Position numbers and translations under genes: made by a program
The notes under the pieces: model-generated
What the model saw: only the letters and a program-made list of their open reading frames with translations
The model's database searches: none
Told to the model about the DNA's origin: nothing
Part shown: piece by piece, positions 45,660 through 59,000 of the stretch
How the letters are laid out: every line of letters starts with the position of its first letter
Position numbering within the stretch: the first letter of the stretch is position 1
Origin: Monodelphis domestica
Lineage: Eukaryota; Chordata; Mammalia; Didelphimorphia; Didelphidae
Length of the DNA: 64,000 nucleotides
Assembly (NCBI RefSeq): GCF_027887165.1
Contig: NC_077232.1
Coordinates: forward strand, 16,441,255 to 16,505,254
Direction: 5' to 3'

Positions 45660-48600
45660 AGGAACTAAGAGTCTACACTGGCTACTTGCCAATCTCTTTG
45701 GGGCAAAGAGCCAAATTGGTGAGAAGCCTAAAGGGCAAAAGATCCCAATTCTTCCACTCCCCCTACATCCCCTCCAGTTCCTTCTGGTACGGTCATCTGC
45801 AGAATCATTGAAACTGCCCCAAGCACTTGGAACAACAGAGGGAAAACAAGTGGCAAGAAGCCCCGAACCCCACCCTTCTCTTGTGATATTCCTCAGGATT
45901 AGGCCTCAAACTCTTCCTCCATAAGCCAGTTTTCAAATATTTGAGTTCTCCCCAGCCAGTAGAGGGAAAGTTCCATGACCTTCTCCACTAGACAACAGCT
46001 GGTTTCCAAGACACAGACTCCAAAACACAGCCAAGGATGGGCTCAGCGTTGGCAAACGATGACCTCAGAGGCTTGTGTCATCACATTCCCTCCTTAGGTA
46101 AACACGTGAGAACAGATACAGACCCACCAGGGAATTAGAAGTCAACACCGGCCTCTTGGCTGCCCTAGAGGACAAACAGCCCACAGCTGGGTGTCAAGGG
46201 ACGGTGGCTTCCTCGAGACCCCACGTCTTATCATACCAGTTTCTTTTCTTTCCTAATTCCAGTCTCTAAGGAGTGTTACAAAAATCAGGGCTAGCACAAC
46301 GCCAGGGTGGAGACCCAGGTTTGTGCCTTCCCTTTGCCAGTCGGCGGAGTGAGATTGATTTCTGCTTTGTGTTTTCTTAAACATTTGTTAAAGAAATAGG
46401 CAATAAAGAAAAAAAATAACGCAGTTCCTGAGAAGAGTATTCCATGAGGTAGAACGCAGCATCCTGGGAGGCATCTGAAGGGGGCTCCCAAGTTGCAACT
46501 GCAGAAAAGTAAGCTTGGGAGGCACTTCACAGCTGGAGAATGGGTTAGTGGGACACTCAATCTCCAAAAAGAGATTTACAGTTGGGTCAGGACAGGCTGG
46601 ACAGCTCCTGGACTGGGCAAATGGCAAACCAGACCCATGGGGGGGCTAACAGGGACACAAAGGCACATGTCCTGCTCCCTCCTGGAGACTTTTGAGAGGC
46701 AACTCCCATCCAGTCCAAAGGAAGAGGCGCAAGGATCCAAGTGGGATGGGATCAGGTGCTGGGAGAGGCAGGGGAGCAGATGCTGGTCAGTGCACAGGTG
46801 GTCGGTGAGGATCAGCGGGACGCAGCAGCAGGCCAAGGAGGTCAGGGGCAGGAAGGAGTTACTAGAAAAAGGGAAGAACAGCACAGGGGAGAGTCCATTA
46901 ACAACGAGGCAGAGATTCAACTCAAAAACCCAAAGCACAGCCAGGAAGTGAGAGAGTCACTGAGCAGGGCACGAGAAGTCCCCATTCCTAGAGGAGAGGA
47001 TGCTCCTAATTCACGTGCCCTCTGCTCAGAGATGGGTCAGCTCAAGGGGCACCAGAGAGCAGAGGCTTCAGAGTCTAGACGAACGTTGGAAATCATTTAG
47101 TGTAGACCCCTTCCCTTTGTTCAAGAGCAAGTCGAGAATAGCACAGGAAAGATGGGGAGAAGATAGAGACAGAGGGGACAAAAAGAAACAAACAGAGAGA
47201 AAGAAATGCCCCGTCCCTGACCTAGAAGATGATAGTAGTGCATCTCCTACTCTTCACCAAGAGAATCAGAAGCTCTAAGGTGGTCCAGGCAGTCAGATCA
47301 GCAGGATTTTATCATTATTTTAAATAATAACCACTTTAAAACATTTTTTAAGATACTTAAAAAATATCTAATTTGACCCTCACAACAACCTGGGAGATAG
47401 ATGCTATTATTAGCCCCATTTTACAGATGAGGAGCCTGAGGCAGACATTGGTTAAGTGACCTGCCCACAGTCACACAGCTAGTGCTTAAGGTCACATTGG
47501 AACTCGGGTCTTCCTGGCTCCAAGTCCAGGACTCTAATAGCCATATCCCTTTGCCTCTCAGGAACCTCAAGCACGAGGTCTCAGAACGAGAGGGTAGAAG
47601 ACAAAATTGTAAAAGATTCTGTTTGGGAAGGAGAGTCGTGTTAGCCTCCTGACCATGATGTTCTACATCCATCACATTGTGAATTCCAGACTCTACGCTC
47701 AGTCACTTATGGGTGTCCTGTGATTAATGAGGGCCAACCTGACTCCCATAAAGGCTAATTCGAATACCTGAAAGCCCTGATTTCACGGAAGCTTACTAAG
47801 TCTAAGGAAGTAGCCACGGAACCCAGAGACCAGAAGTCTGGGATTTATTCCGGCCTCTTCCCAGCAGAGGAGCACCGGCCGGCATCAGTTTCATTCATTC
47901 ATATTTCGACCTTCTGTTGGCCCCCGGCCCTCCCCCAGGACATCACGTCATCTCTCCTCTGCCTCCAGAGAGCAGAAGGTCCAGCCCTGAGAGTGAGAGG
48001 CCTGCCACAGCCCCCACTCTCGGGCCCCAAGAAAGGCAGAAGAGTTGGACAAGAAGGAAGTCGCCTGAACCAGAGAGGCTGCTCATGAAGGAGCGGAGTG
48101 AGACTTGGAATTGAGGCTAGGACAGAAGGTTAAGGGTTTGCTTGTTTTGAGAGAGGGGGGTACAAATCAGGCCTTCTTCCCAATAACCGGGATGTGGGTA
48201 AGGCATCTATTGTTATCCCTCATTTTACAGAGGAGGAAACTGAGGTTTCCATTAAGTGACTCATCCCATGATTGGAATGTAGACTCTAAGCAATCACCCT
48301 ATTGCAAATATCAATAATATGGAAATAAATCATATGTAAAACCCAGTGGAACTGGGTGTCAGCTACAGGGGCAGAGTGGGGAGAGGGGAGGGAGAGAACT
48401 ACAAGAATCTTGTAACCATGGAAAAATATTCTCAATTAATTCATTAAAATTAAATAATAAAAGTAAATAAAAATAAATCTCAACTAAATAAATTAAAATT
48501 AAATCATTAAGTGACTAATCCTAGGTCACACACTAATAAAATTAGAACTCAGGGCCAGGTATTCTGGCTCCCAAGTCACTACTTCCCCAACACATACACA

Positions 48601-49972
48601 CTTTGCCTTTCCTTCATCAGCTGATCGGATTGATATCAGTAGCAAACAAAAAGGAAACAGTTCCAGGCTTTTCTCTCGCCCTCCTCTGAGATTCTCAACA
48701 CACTTTGTAGGTGCCAAACAGAGCAACAAACATTTTTCAAAATCATATTTACAAGAGAGCTAAAGCATCATTTTAAAACAACCTCCCACCCACCCCCCGA
48801 ATGCCAATGTGATGAGTCAAGGAAGAGCCCAGAAACCAATCCCCAAAGGGCAGGTCAGTGCACAGCTGCACTCGTGTGGGAAAAGGGCAGACGAGCAAAT
48901 CGAGCACTCACAGAGAAAGCCAGAGAGTACAGAGAGGAGACCCCAAGCTCCAAGACCATTGGAAAGCCCGTGCTTTCCCCAGAGACACTGGGAGGAAGGA
49001 AAGAGAGAGACCCAGAACAAGAGCGATGAAGCGGAGAATTCAAAATACCAGGCCCGGGCTTGAAGCAGAAGAGAGATGAGTAGATGCTGGGATCAAGGGT
49101 GTGTTAGTTAGTCCTCTTGCTGACAGCGCAGAGACCCCCGAAGAAAGCCTGGTCCGTGCTACTTACGGTTCAGTGCCAGCAGTCAACGGGAGCTGCTGCT
49201 ATTTCAGCCCGACGGAAAGCCCGATGATCAGAGCTAAAATGCCCAGCAACACCACAACTATGATAATGATAATTACCATTTTCTGGAGGGGAGGCACAAG
49301 AGAGAAGAGGAAGAAGAAATTATCATGAGTAACCAAGAAGGGCAAATTCACTGGCCGCCTGCGGTCCTTTCATCGGGAGCTGAGCCAGAGCCCTGAATTA
49401 GCAAACCTGGCATCGGAGGCGAGGAACACCGAAGAACTTCTCGAGGCAACTTTTTAAGACAATTTCAGCTCAGGTTGTAGGAGGCCACTTCCATAGAGTA
49501 AACAGATTTGGCTGAGGGGAAATTCCTGATTTAACTAAATATTATTGATGAGGAGATGGAACATTCACTTGTTTCTATTGCTGTCAATGCACTCTAAATT
49601 TTGGTGCCCTGAGACAAATCTCTGTTGCACTGCCCTCGTTACGGCTCTAGGCCAGCCCATTCATGCTAGTCACCTCTGCACTGAAAGATGTAACTGTCCA
49701 TAGCCTAGAGAATCAGGCAGCTGCCCACCTTGGTTCTTTGTATTTGTTTTAAACCCTTATCTTCCCTCTTAGAATCAAAAGAGTATACTAGATCCAATGC
49801 AGAAGAGCAGTAAGGGCTAGGCAAAGGCGGTTATGTGACTTGCCCAGGGTCACCCAGTTAGGAAGTGTCTCAGTCCAGATTTGAACCCAGAATCTCCTGT
49901 CTTGAGGTCTGGCTCTCAATCCACTGAGCTACCTAGATGCCCCACAGCTACCCACTTTGAACAGTAGTGATA

Positions 49973-50068
<96 letters not shown>

Positions 50069-53000
50069 ACTACTACTATTACTACTACTACTACTACTAC
50101 TACTACTTACTACTACTATTACTACTACTACTATTACTGCTGCTGCTGCTACTACTACTGCTATTACTGCTATTGCTACTACTACTACTGATAGCTCACA
50201 TTAAATAGCACTTCCAACTTTTACAAAGTTCTTAACATATATAATTTCCTTTGATCCTCACAACAATCAGGTTTAACAGATGTTATACCTCCATTTTACA
50301 GATAAAATGAAAATTGGTTCAGAGATTAAGTGACTTGCCTAGGGTCATATACTTTCCAAGTGTCAGAGGCAGGATTTGAACCCAAGTCTCTCTTGAATTC
50401 ACATCCTGTACGCTGTCCACCACACCAAACTGCCCCTCATTTCTCTCTAGGGAATAATAAACTGCAAGGAGGCAGGGAGGACGAGGTTTACTATTACCCC
50501 AGAATCCCTAGGGCATGCTAATAAAATGGACTACAAAGAGATCATATTAAGAAGGCCTGATAAAGAATAGCCCAAAAGTACTCTGATGAGGAAGTTTCTG
50601 GCTCCCAGAACCCCAGCATAGACAACAGTTAAGTTTAGAAAAGGCAGAGGAAGCAAGGGTGCCAAAGGCCAAGAAACCAGGTCGAAAAATGTGAGAAACT
50701 GCCGCCACCTGAGCAAAAATGTCTTTTGATACCAAGTCCTGGTCAGGAAGGAATTGAGAAGGGGAAGTGTCCTGACGGAACTGTTTCTATTTCTATTGTA
50801 TGCTGGAGTTGGCCAGTGCTTGCATTACCAAGCTAGTAAAAGACGGAGCCGACCACAGCTCAAGTCACCAGACCCCACGTCATGATGCCACCCATGTGGC
50901 CTCTCTAAAATGCCACCAACGTGCCAGAAGTGAGATTTGAAGCCAGGCTGGCTGGTTCATTGCCTGAGTCCACTTTGCCATTCTGATCGCTGAAGTTACA
51001 AAGTGCCTGGGATGAGAGAGGTCCAGTCCTCCTGTCTGAGGACAAGACAGTTCAAGGCCATCATGTGCTGAAAGACTCAGAGCTACCAATCAGGCCCAAC
51101 GAGAGGTGAGATTTTGGTGTAACACCCAATCACTGCCTTTGAAGCATGAGTTCTCACTTATAGGTTCATTTAAACTCTCTGACACAAATGAGGAAATCAA
51201 ACCATTAGACAGAGGAGGAAACTGAGGGCCCCAGATGTATAAGGAAGCCCAAGAGCCTTCATTGTACAGACTCCAAATCTCATTGTACCCATGAAAAAAC
51301 CAAGGACTCCCATTAGAAAGAGAAGGAAACCAAGGGCCCTTGTTGTATAGATGAGAAAACCAAGGGCCTCTTATCATCTGGAAGGTCCTCACTGTATATA
51401 GTTAAGAAAACTGAGTCCCAGAGGGGATGTGACTTATTCTAAGGTCACACAGCAGAAAGCCTATAACTCGAACCTAGCTCATGGGACTCTTGGTCCAACA
51501 TGGGCCACCTGTTTGCCTGAGTCCGTGTGAGAATAAGATTCCTGCCAGTCCAAAATGGAAATGAAGGGATGGTGGTGATTCTACTGGGAAGACGGAGACA
51601 GAGGATGGACAGACAGGAAGGGCTGACCAGGGAGAGGATAAGGCTGAGGATCTCACCCTCCGGGCTTCACTCTGGTATTTCACGGCCTTTTTGGTGTCAG
51701 CCACAGCCGTCTCCACGAAGCCCACCGACTGGTCCATGTTGTTCTCAATGCGATCAATCATGGCTCCCTTTCCCAGAATGGAAGAGGCAGCGGCAGCAGA
51801 AAGCAGAGATGGCATGACAGAAAAGAGGAAAGAGAAAGAGCAGGCAGAGGTAGGTGCTCTCTTCACGCAAGGCCCCAAGGGACTCTCACCTTCCGGGCCT
51901 GACTACGATATTTCACGGCCTTCTTGGTCTCATCTCGAGCCTTCTCCACGTGGTCCACTGTATGCATCACATTCAGTTCTATGTTATCTATCATCTCCCC
52001 CTGCAAAGACAGATATTGGTCGTATCACAGCACAAAACCCATCCCACTCACTCTTCAGGGCTGCTGACCCCGAGAGGAAACTGCCCCGTGGCTGTTCCCC
52101 CAGAGTCAAGAGTAGACTGAGCTCAGGAATCTTGACAGCCCGGCTTCCACTTAAGTTAGGACTAGAAGAGGCCTTAAACTGAGGCCCAGGAAGAAGAAAT
52201 TCCTTGCCCAAAGGGCATCAGATTTAAAACTGGAAGGCATCTACGGCATCATCTAGTCCAATCTGATCATTTAACAGTCAGGGAAACTGAGGTCCAGAGA
52301 GGAAATGAATTTAATGCAAAAAGCCTTTATCTTCAGGCATTTACTAAGGGCTCCAGATGCATTCTCTCACGTGATCCTCATAATCTCCAAGGCAGAGACT
52401 ACAAGGATTTTGCTTGTTTGTTTTGTTTTTATTTTATTTGTTTGGACTACAATATTTTGATCCTCACTCTGCAGATAAGGATGCTGAGGCTGGCGCAGAG
52501 ATGCCCATTGTCAAGGAAAAGGGCCAGATCTTTGAATGCCAAGTCCGCTGCTCTGTTGGCCCATACTTCCTCCCCTACAGGCCTTGGATGACACTCCAAG
52601 AGCGAGTTAGAATACCATTCCCTCCTGAATCACTTAGTTCTTTCTTAACCAAAGGGTCAGTCCTTAAGGGGACCGTGGTTTTCTCTTTTAAAAAAATACC
52701 AAAAAAAAAAAAAACCCAACTCTTATCTTCTATCTTGGAGTCAATACTGAGTATTGGTCCCAAGGCAGAAGAGTGGTAAGGGCTAGGCAATGGGGGTCAA
52801 GTGACTTGCCCAGGGTCACACTGCTAGGAAGTGTGTGAGGCCACATTCGAACCCAGAACCTCCTGACTCCAGGCCCAGCACCCTATCCACTGAGCCACCC
52901 AGCTGCCCCTTCCCACCTAGCTTTCTCAATCTGGGGTCCATAAACTTTTTTTTTTAATAACTGTATTTCAACTCATTGACTTCCTTTGTAATCTTGTTTT

Positions 53001-56000
53001 ATTTTACACATTTGAAAAGTTTATTCTTAGCAAGGAACCTTAGATGTTACCAAGCTGTATAAGGGATCCATGACAGAAAAGACCAAGCACCTCTACTCTA
53101 AGTGACTGGGGATTCTGGCCTACCCTAGCTGCTGTAGTAGGTTCCTCCTTCTCCCTTCCCAGGAAGGAGTCTCTGAAGGAGATGCCCCACCCCCGGGTTG
53201 GTGAACCTATGGCAGCATGCCGGAGAGGGCTGCTCCCGTCTCCCTTTCCACACAGCCTGAAGACACTTCTCCCATTACCCATCCTCTGCCCAGCAGCCTA
53301 GTGGAAGTGCTTCCTCCTTCCCCTGTCTAGGGTAAGGGGGGAGGGGTTTGCATTCTGGGCACCCAGTCTCTGAAAGGTTTGCCATCACTGCCCTAACCCT
53401 TTCGTATACTCATCGCCCCCATTTCTAATGCCTAGAAAAAGAACTTTAATTCTTCTCTTCAGTCCATTCCCTGGTATGCAGAGGTTGAAGGCCCCACACC
53501 CCATGCACCAAGACCTTCTCAGCCTCCCCCATCACTATAGACTAGCCAGGAAAGAAGAAGAGTTCACTCACCATTCCCCAAGTCTCACGCCCGATCCTCG
53601 CATGGCATTGTGGGTAGAAAACAGAAAGTGGGGGAGGAGAACTTGAGAAGAGGGTGCTAAGGTCTAGAGGGGAACACCTGGGGTCCCTGGCATCTGAGGT
53701 CAAGTAAACTCTACAAAGAGGAAGAGAGAAGGGGGGATTCCTGCCCTACAGGAGTCCTGGGAACTAGCTCTGCTAACCGGTCAACAGGAGAGAGCCAAGC
53801 CTTACAGCCTTGTGGTGAAAGGAATAATTAATGATAATAATGGTAGCAATGGCAGCTCCATTTGTGTAGTGCTTAACAGTTGACCCTCCAAAGAGAGGAA
53901 GACCTCCGGCACATTGGATGGACCCTTGTAGCAAACTAACTTATGGGACAACACAAACAAGAACCATATAGGGGTGGGCATGAAGAGACTGCAATAGCCC
54001 ATGTGGGTGGCTCACCTATGAGCTGGAATACTTATAGGTCCCGAAACATTTTCCTCCAACCCACCCTTTGAGGAGTTAAGGTGACATTTAACAAATCCCC
54101 ACTTAACAGATGAGGAAACTGAGGTTCATAGAAGTGACACAATCATGTGTCTACTTTGTGGCCCGGCCAGGAACACAAGACTTGGAGCTGAAAAGAACCT
54201 TAGGGAAATTCTTGTCCAGTTTCTTTATTTTACAGATTAGGAAACAGAACCTCAGAGAAGAGATGAGTTGGCCTTGGTTCCATGGCCAGGAAGAGACAGA
54301 CCTAGGATTTAAGACTAAATTCCATGAGCTTCACATGACGCCATATTGGTCCTCTTGCCAGGACCTGGCTTCCATCTGGCTGCCTCCACCTGAGGCCCTG
54401 AATTCCTCTTGGTTTTTCTGAGATGAACTGCTTAATTGAATCCCTTTCCTGCCTCCTTTCCTGGGTCCTAGGCGGTGCCCTCCTCCTGGTCGCTGCCCCT
54501 GCCCAATGGCAAGTTACCTGGTTTTCCACTAGCATGGCGATATCCACAAACATGTCGTGGAGCTCCTTGATGCTGCTCTCCAGCCGGACGATGTCCTTGT
54601 GCCGCCCTTCAATCTCGCTGAGTGCTTGCTTAGAGATCTGAGAGTCGATGATCTGTAACACATCCGTCCCCATTACATGTGCTGCCCAGGCCCTGGCAGT
54701 CTGACTACCAGGCTACATATGCACACCCTTTAGTCAAGTAGCGATTTAGCATCTCCTACGTACAAGGCAAGGGAAATATGGCCATGGAGTCAAGAGGACC
54801 TGAGTTCAAGTTCTGCTTTGGATACATAAGCTATGAGACTCTGGGAAAGATTTTCCTAACTCCCAGGATGGCTCTTTCACCATCAGGCTACATTGCCTCT
54901 AGTTCAAGGTCCCGGGCTGGGGGATACAGAGATGAAATAAGGGACAGGCCCAACCCTGGAGCAGCTTTACAGTCTCCATTAGGCTAGGACCAGGGGAATA
55001 TAAGAAGAGGAGACCAAGAGCTCCAGGAGAATTGAGTGGGGGGAGTGGCCACTTTCAGCTAGAAGGTGGGTAGGAGTGGGAAGAGGGTGGGAATCAGGCC
55101 TTCACTTTTCCCAAACTCCGATTCTTCCATCTGTTTCTATGAAGGTCCCTCCCTGCCTCTTGACGCTGGACACTAATGGAAGCTCCAGACGGGAAGAGAT
55201 CATTTCTTTTTTGTCTTTGTCTCCCCATCAGCTAGCACAGTGCCTAGCCCAGAGCGGGTGATTACTAAATGTCAGTGATCGATTCAATGGCCTGATTGAC
55301 TGGTGGATCCCCACTCCATCAAGTCTAGACGTTGTAAACCTCAAAATTTCTTAGACTTATAAATGTTGGAAATCTCACCATTGGGAAATTTCATACTTGA
55401 AAAATTTCCTATTGATAGTGGGTCTTGGCTATTGGAATGTGAACCCCATTGGCATGAGAGTTTCCCCCTCCTCCCTTCTTAAGATTACTTTAGGACAGAA
55501 ACCTTTTGCTGAACAATGGAAAGGACTTTGACCTATGCTTAAGCATAGAACAGGAATTTCTTTGAGTCATGATTGATTTTAGAATTGATACAATGGAGAT
55601 ACTTGGAATCAATCTCCACCCTACTCAGTCCTAACAGGATTGAGGAAGGGCTGCAGCATAGATCAAAATTTAATTATTCCAATCTCTACCCTACTCAGGT
55701 TAACAGGATTTAGGAAGGGCTGTAGCAAAGGATCAAAGATTTAATTATTTGAAAATATGACCTTCAACAGACATGTGCAAAGCCAGAGACCTCTGGGCGG
55801 TCCTGGGTTAAGCTAGAGCCTCCATTGGCACAGGGAAATTGATGGACAGTGACTGGTAGATGTGAGAACTGAGGGGAGGCAACTTGGATGGTTTCCTTAA
55901 AAGAGAGAGGGGTCTGAAGACTCGGAGGGGGGGTTTTAGGAGTTGGTCGGAGTGGTTGCAGGATGCTCGGAGAAGCTTGCTCTGAAGGAAGCTGAAGGTG

Positions 56001-59000
56001 GGGGCTCTGAGACTGTTTCTCCATTTTGGTCATGTGAGTAATAGGGACTGATCTCTTTCTTTGCCCCAGCTATCTAAGGGCTTGGGCCTTTTGGCCCAGC
56101 CTAAACAGAAGGGGTATTTAAGCCCTATTCCCTTCTCTCCCCTTTCTCTCTACCTCTATCTCTCTATCTCTAATTCCTTTCTTCCTCCTGTTTGTAATTA
56201 AAACTCCATAAAAGGTTGACGGCTGACTTGAGTTTTCATTTAGGAATTACATAGCTAAATTCCTTGGTGACCTTAAATTAATATATATCAGTCTTTTAAA
56301 AGTGATTTCCTTGTCACAACGTCCCCCTTCTTCTCAGGACACTCACCCCAGAAGTGAAAATGGCTGGGTTCCCGCTCTCCAACATCTCTTCCAGTTCCTC
56401 ATCTGTGGTTTTCTTGCCGGCTTTATGCCAAAGGAAGGAGAGTGTCAGACACAGAAGACCAGAACAGATTCCTTAGCAGGCCTCCTGGAAACTAGGGCTA
56501 AGGGGAGCGGGTTGTGTTCCCTCTCTACAGCTAGGGCCAGGACAAAAGTCGAGGGATGGGAAAAGCATTCCAATATGGCGGATAGGCCTGGGTTCAAATT
56601 CAGGCTCTGACACTTACTAGCTGTGTGACCTCAGACAGCTCCCATAAGCTCACTGAGTCTCGACTTCCTCGTGTGTAAAACAAGGGGGGGAGGGGGAGAC
56701 AGTAGAAAAGAGGGGAGCTCAGGGAGAAGGCAGATAGGTCCAGGAGAGGCATAGCATTGCCCAGGGAGCCTTAAGGAACTCAAGGATATGCATGACACAA
56801 GGCCAGAATTTGGGGCTTCCCTTCACATGCCCCCCCTGGCTGGAATTTTATGTTTACGCACACTGGCTCCAAAGGACAGTGTACATGGGTCAGAGAGCCT
56901 GCAGAAACCCACATTTATGGGTAGGTTGTCATGTCGTGATTATTCTTGTTCAGTAAACATTTCCTTATTAAGAAGAATTAAAAAGGAAATAAATAAAAGA
57001 AAAGGGGGGCTCGATCAGGCAGCCTTCACAGACCCCCTACAGGTCTGCAGGTCTAGATCTATCTATGATGCTATAATAAATTGAAATTGGCCTAGAACTC
57101 GGCTGCCTTCTCTGCTCTCTCCAGCAGGGGGCGGTGTAACCCCTGGGAAACAACAATGCACAGGGCTGCCTTGACCCAGGGCCACCTCCCGGCCTTAGCA
57201 CATCCTGGCCTGCCAGGCAAGTGGGTCACAGGGCAGGCCGGGGCCCACGTTCGCTCTGAGAACCTACTGATTTCCAGCTGCCTCTGGATGCGGCCTTTAC
57301 TGCGTTCCCGGAAGTCCACCTGGGCTTCGTTATACTTGGTCATCACCTCCACAAACTTCCGGGAGAGGACGGAGTGCTGTGGGGACAAGGAAGAGGAAGT
57401 GAGGCTACGGATACTTCCTCTTGGTTAGCCCTTGCTTCTACTTCTAATGTCCCCAAGCTTCATTTTGTCCCCTTATGACTAGACAGGGAGGGGGCAGCTG
57501 GGTGGCTCAGTGGAGAGAGAGCCAGACCTAGCGACAAGAGGTCCTGGGTTCAAAGCTAGCCTCAGACGCTTCCTAGCTGGGTGACCCTAGATAAATCACC
57601 CTGCCTGGCCCTTCCCACTCTAATGCCTTGGACCCAACACAGGATTGATTCTAAGAGGGAAGGCAAGAAGACCTTGCTCTAAGGGCTCTAAGCTCAGACT
57701 CTTGGGATTCTCTTTCTGCCTCTCTTTCCTTGATTCTTTCTTCCTCTTTGGACCCAGCATCTTTCCTTTCCCTCCTTCCTCCATCCCCACTAGTATCCAA
57801 CCAAGAACTAAGACCTGTAGACTGAGGCCTCTAGTTAATCCCGTTGGTTCCAGCCTAATCTAGGCTCGCTTCAAATCGCCATAACAGGCTCTTCGACAAT
57901 CTCTGTATTTCCAGTTTCTACCCCAACCTCCAGCCCATCCTATAGGAGCTGCCAGATTAATCTTTCAGAAAAGAACGCTTCTCCAATATTTGTCTTGTCT
58001 ACAGTGGCTTCCTGGGGCCTGTAGAAGCAAGTCTTAATAACAGCTAACACGATAAAGCATCCCAAGGTTTGTGAAGCGCTTTACAAATAGGAACTCAATT
58101 CTTCCTCACACATCCCTGGGAGGGACGGGCTATTATCATCCTTCACGTTACAGATGAAGCCAATGAGGCAGATGGAACTTAAGTGACTTGCACAGTTGTT
58201 TGATGGTTCTCTCCCCCATTAGACTGAGCCCCCTGATGCCAGGGCTACTTGGGTTTTGCTTTGTATCTTCCACCTGGAGCACAGTGCCCGGCACACAGTA
58301 GGTGTTTAATAAACGTGAGCTGGCTGTCTTCTCTAAAGTGTCCTCCAGTTGCTTCATGTAGGCAAATCTAATATCCCTGACCAGATAATAAATACTTCAA
58401 GGGCAGGGACCTTTTTTAAAATTTATTTTTATAATATATTTATTTTATATTTATTTATGATTAAAATTTATATATGTAAATATAATAAATAAAAATGTTT
58501 TATTTATTTCTATTTCTTTTTTCATTCCTACAGCACCTAGCACAGGGTTGGACCCACAGTGAATACTTTCTGACTTAATCCCATGAGAGCAAAGGCAACC
58601 AAAAGCTAACCACTGCACCTGGGATTTCCGTATCCGAAGATCCGCTGATGACCGGACTTCATCTTGTTCAATGTGCCTCTCCATGTCTGGAAATGGATCA
58701 CAGAGTCATAGAATTTCAGAGTTAAAAAGACCTCACAGGCCATCTAGTCCAACCCGTACCTGAAATAGAATTGCCTCTGCAACATGTAAAAGTGGGCAGC
58801 CCCACTGGAAGGAACCCCACCACCATTCTTCTTTGGGATGAGTCTCATCAATAGGATCTTTTTCCCCGTCATCGAGCTTAAAACTGCCTTTTTGAAACTT
58901 CCTCCCATTGTTCCTACTTCTTTCCTCTGGGCCCAGAAGAATCATTCTAATTGGTCTTCCACATCACAATACTTTCAAGTCAGTTCTCATCCTCTCTGCC

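Noticed and set aside
46493-46951. 152-codon plus-strand frame
   Set aside because: No recognisable domain, no splice context, lies within STX3 intron or 3' UTR sequence; a similar frame exists on the other strand.
49957-50208. Poly-Thr / poly-Leu / poly-Tyr frames
   Set aside because: Product of the TAC trinucleotide repeat.
51691-52182. 163-codon plus-strand frame
   Set aside because: Antisense shadow of the two STX3 SNARE exons and their intron.
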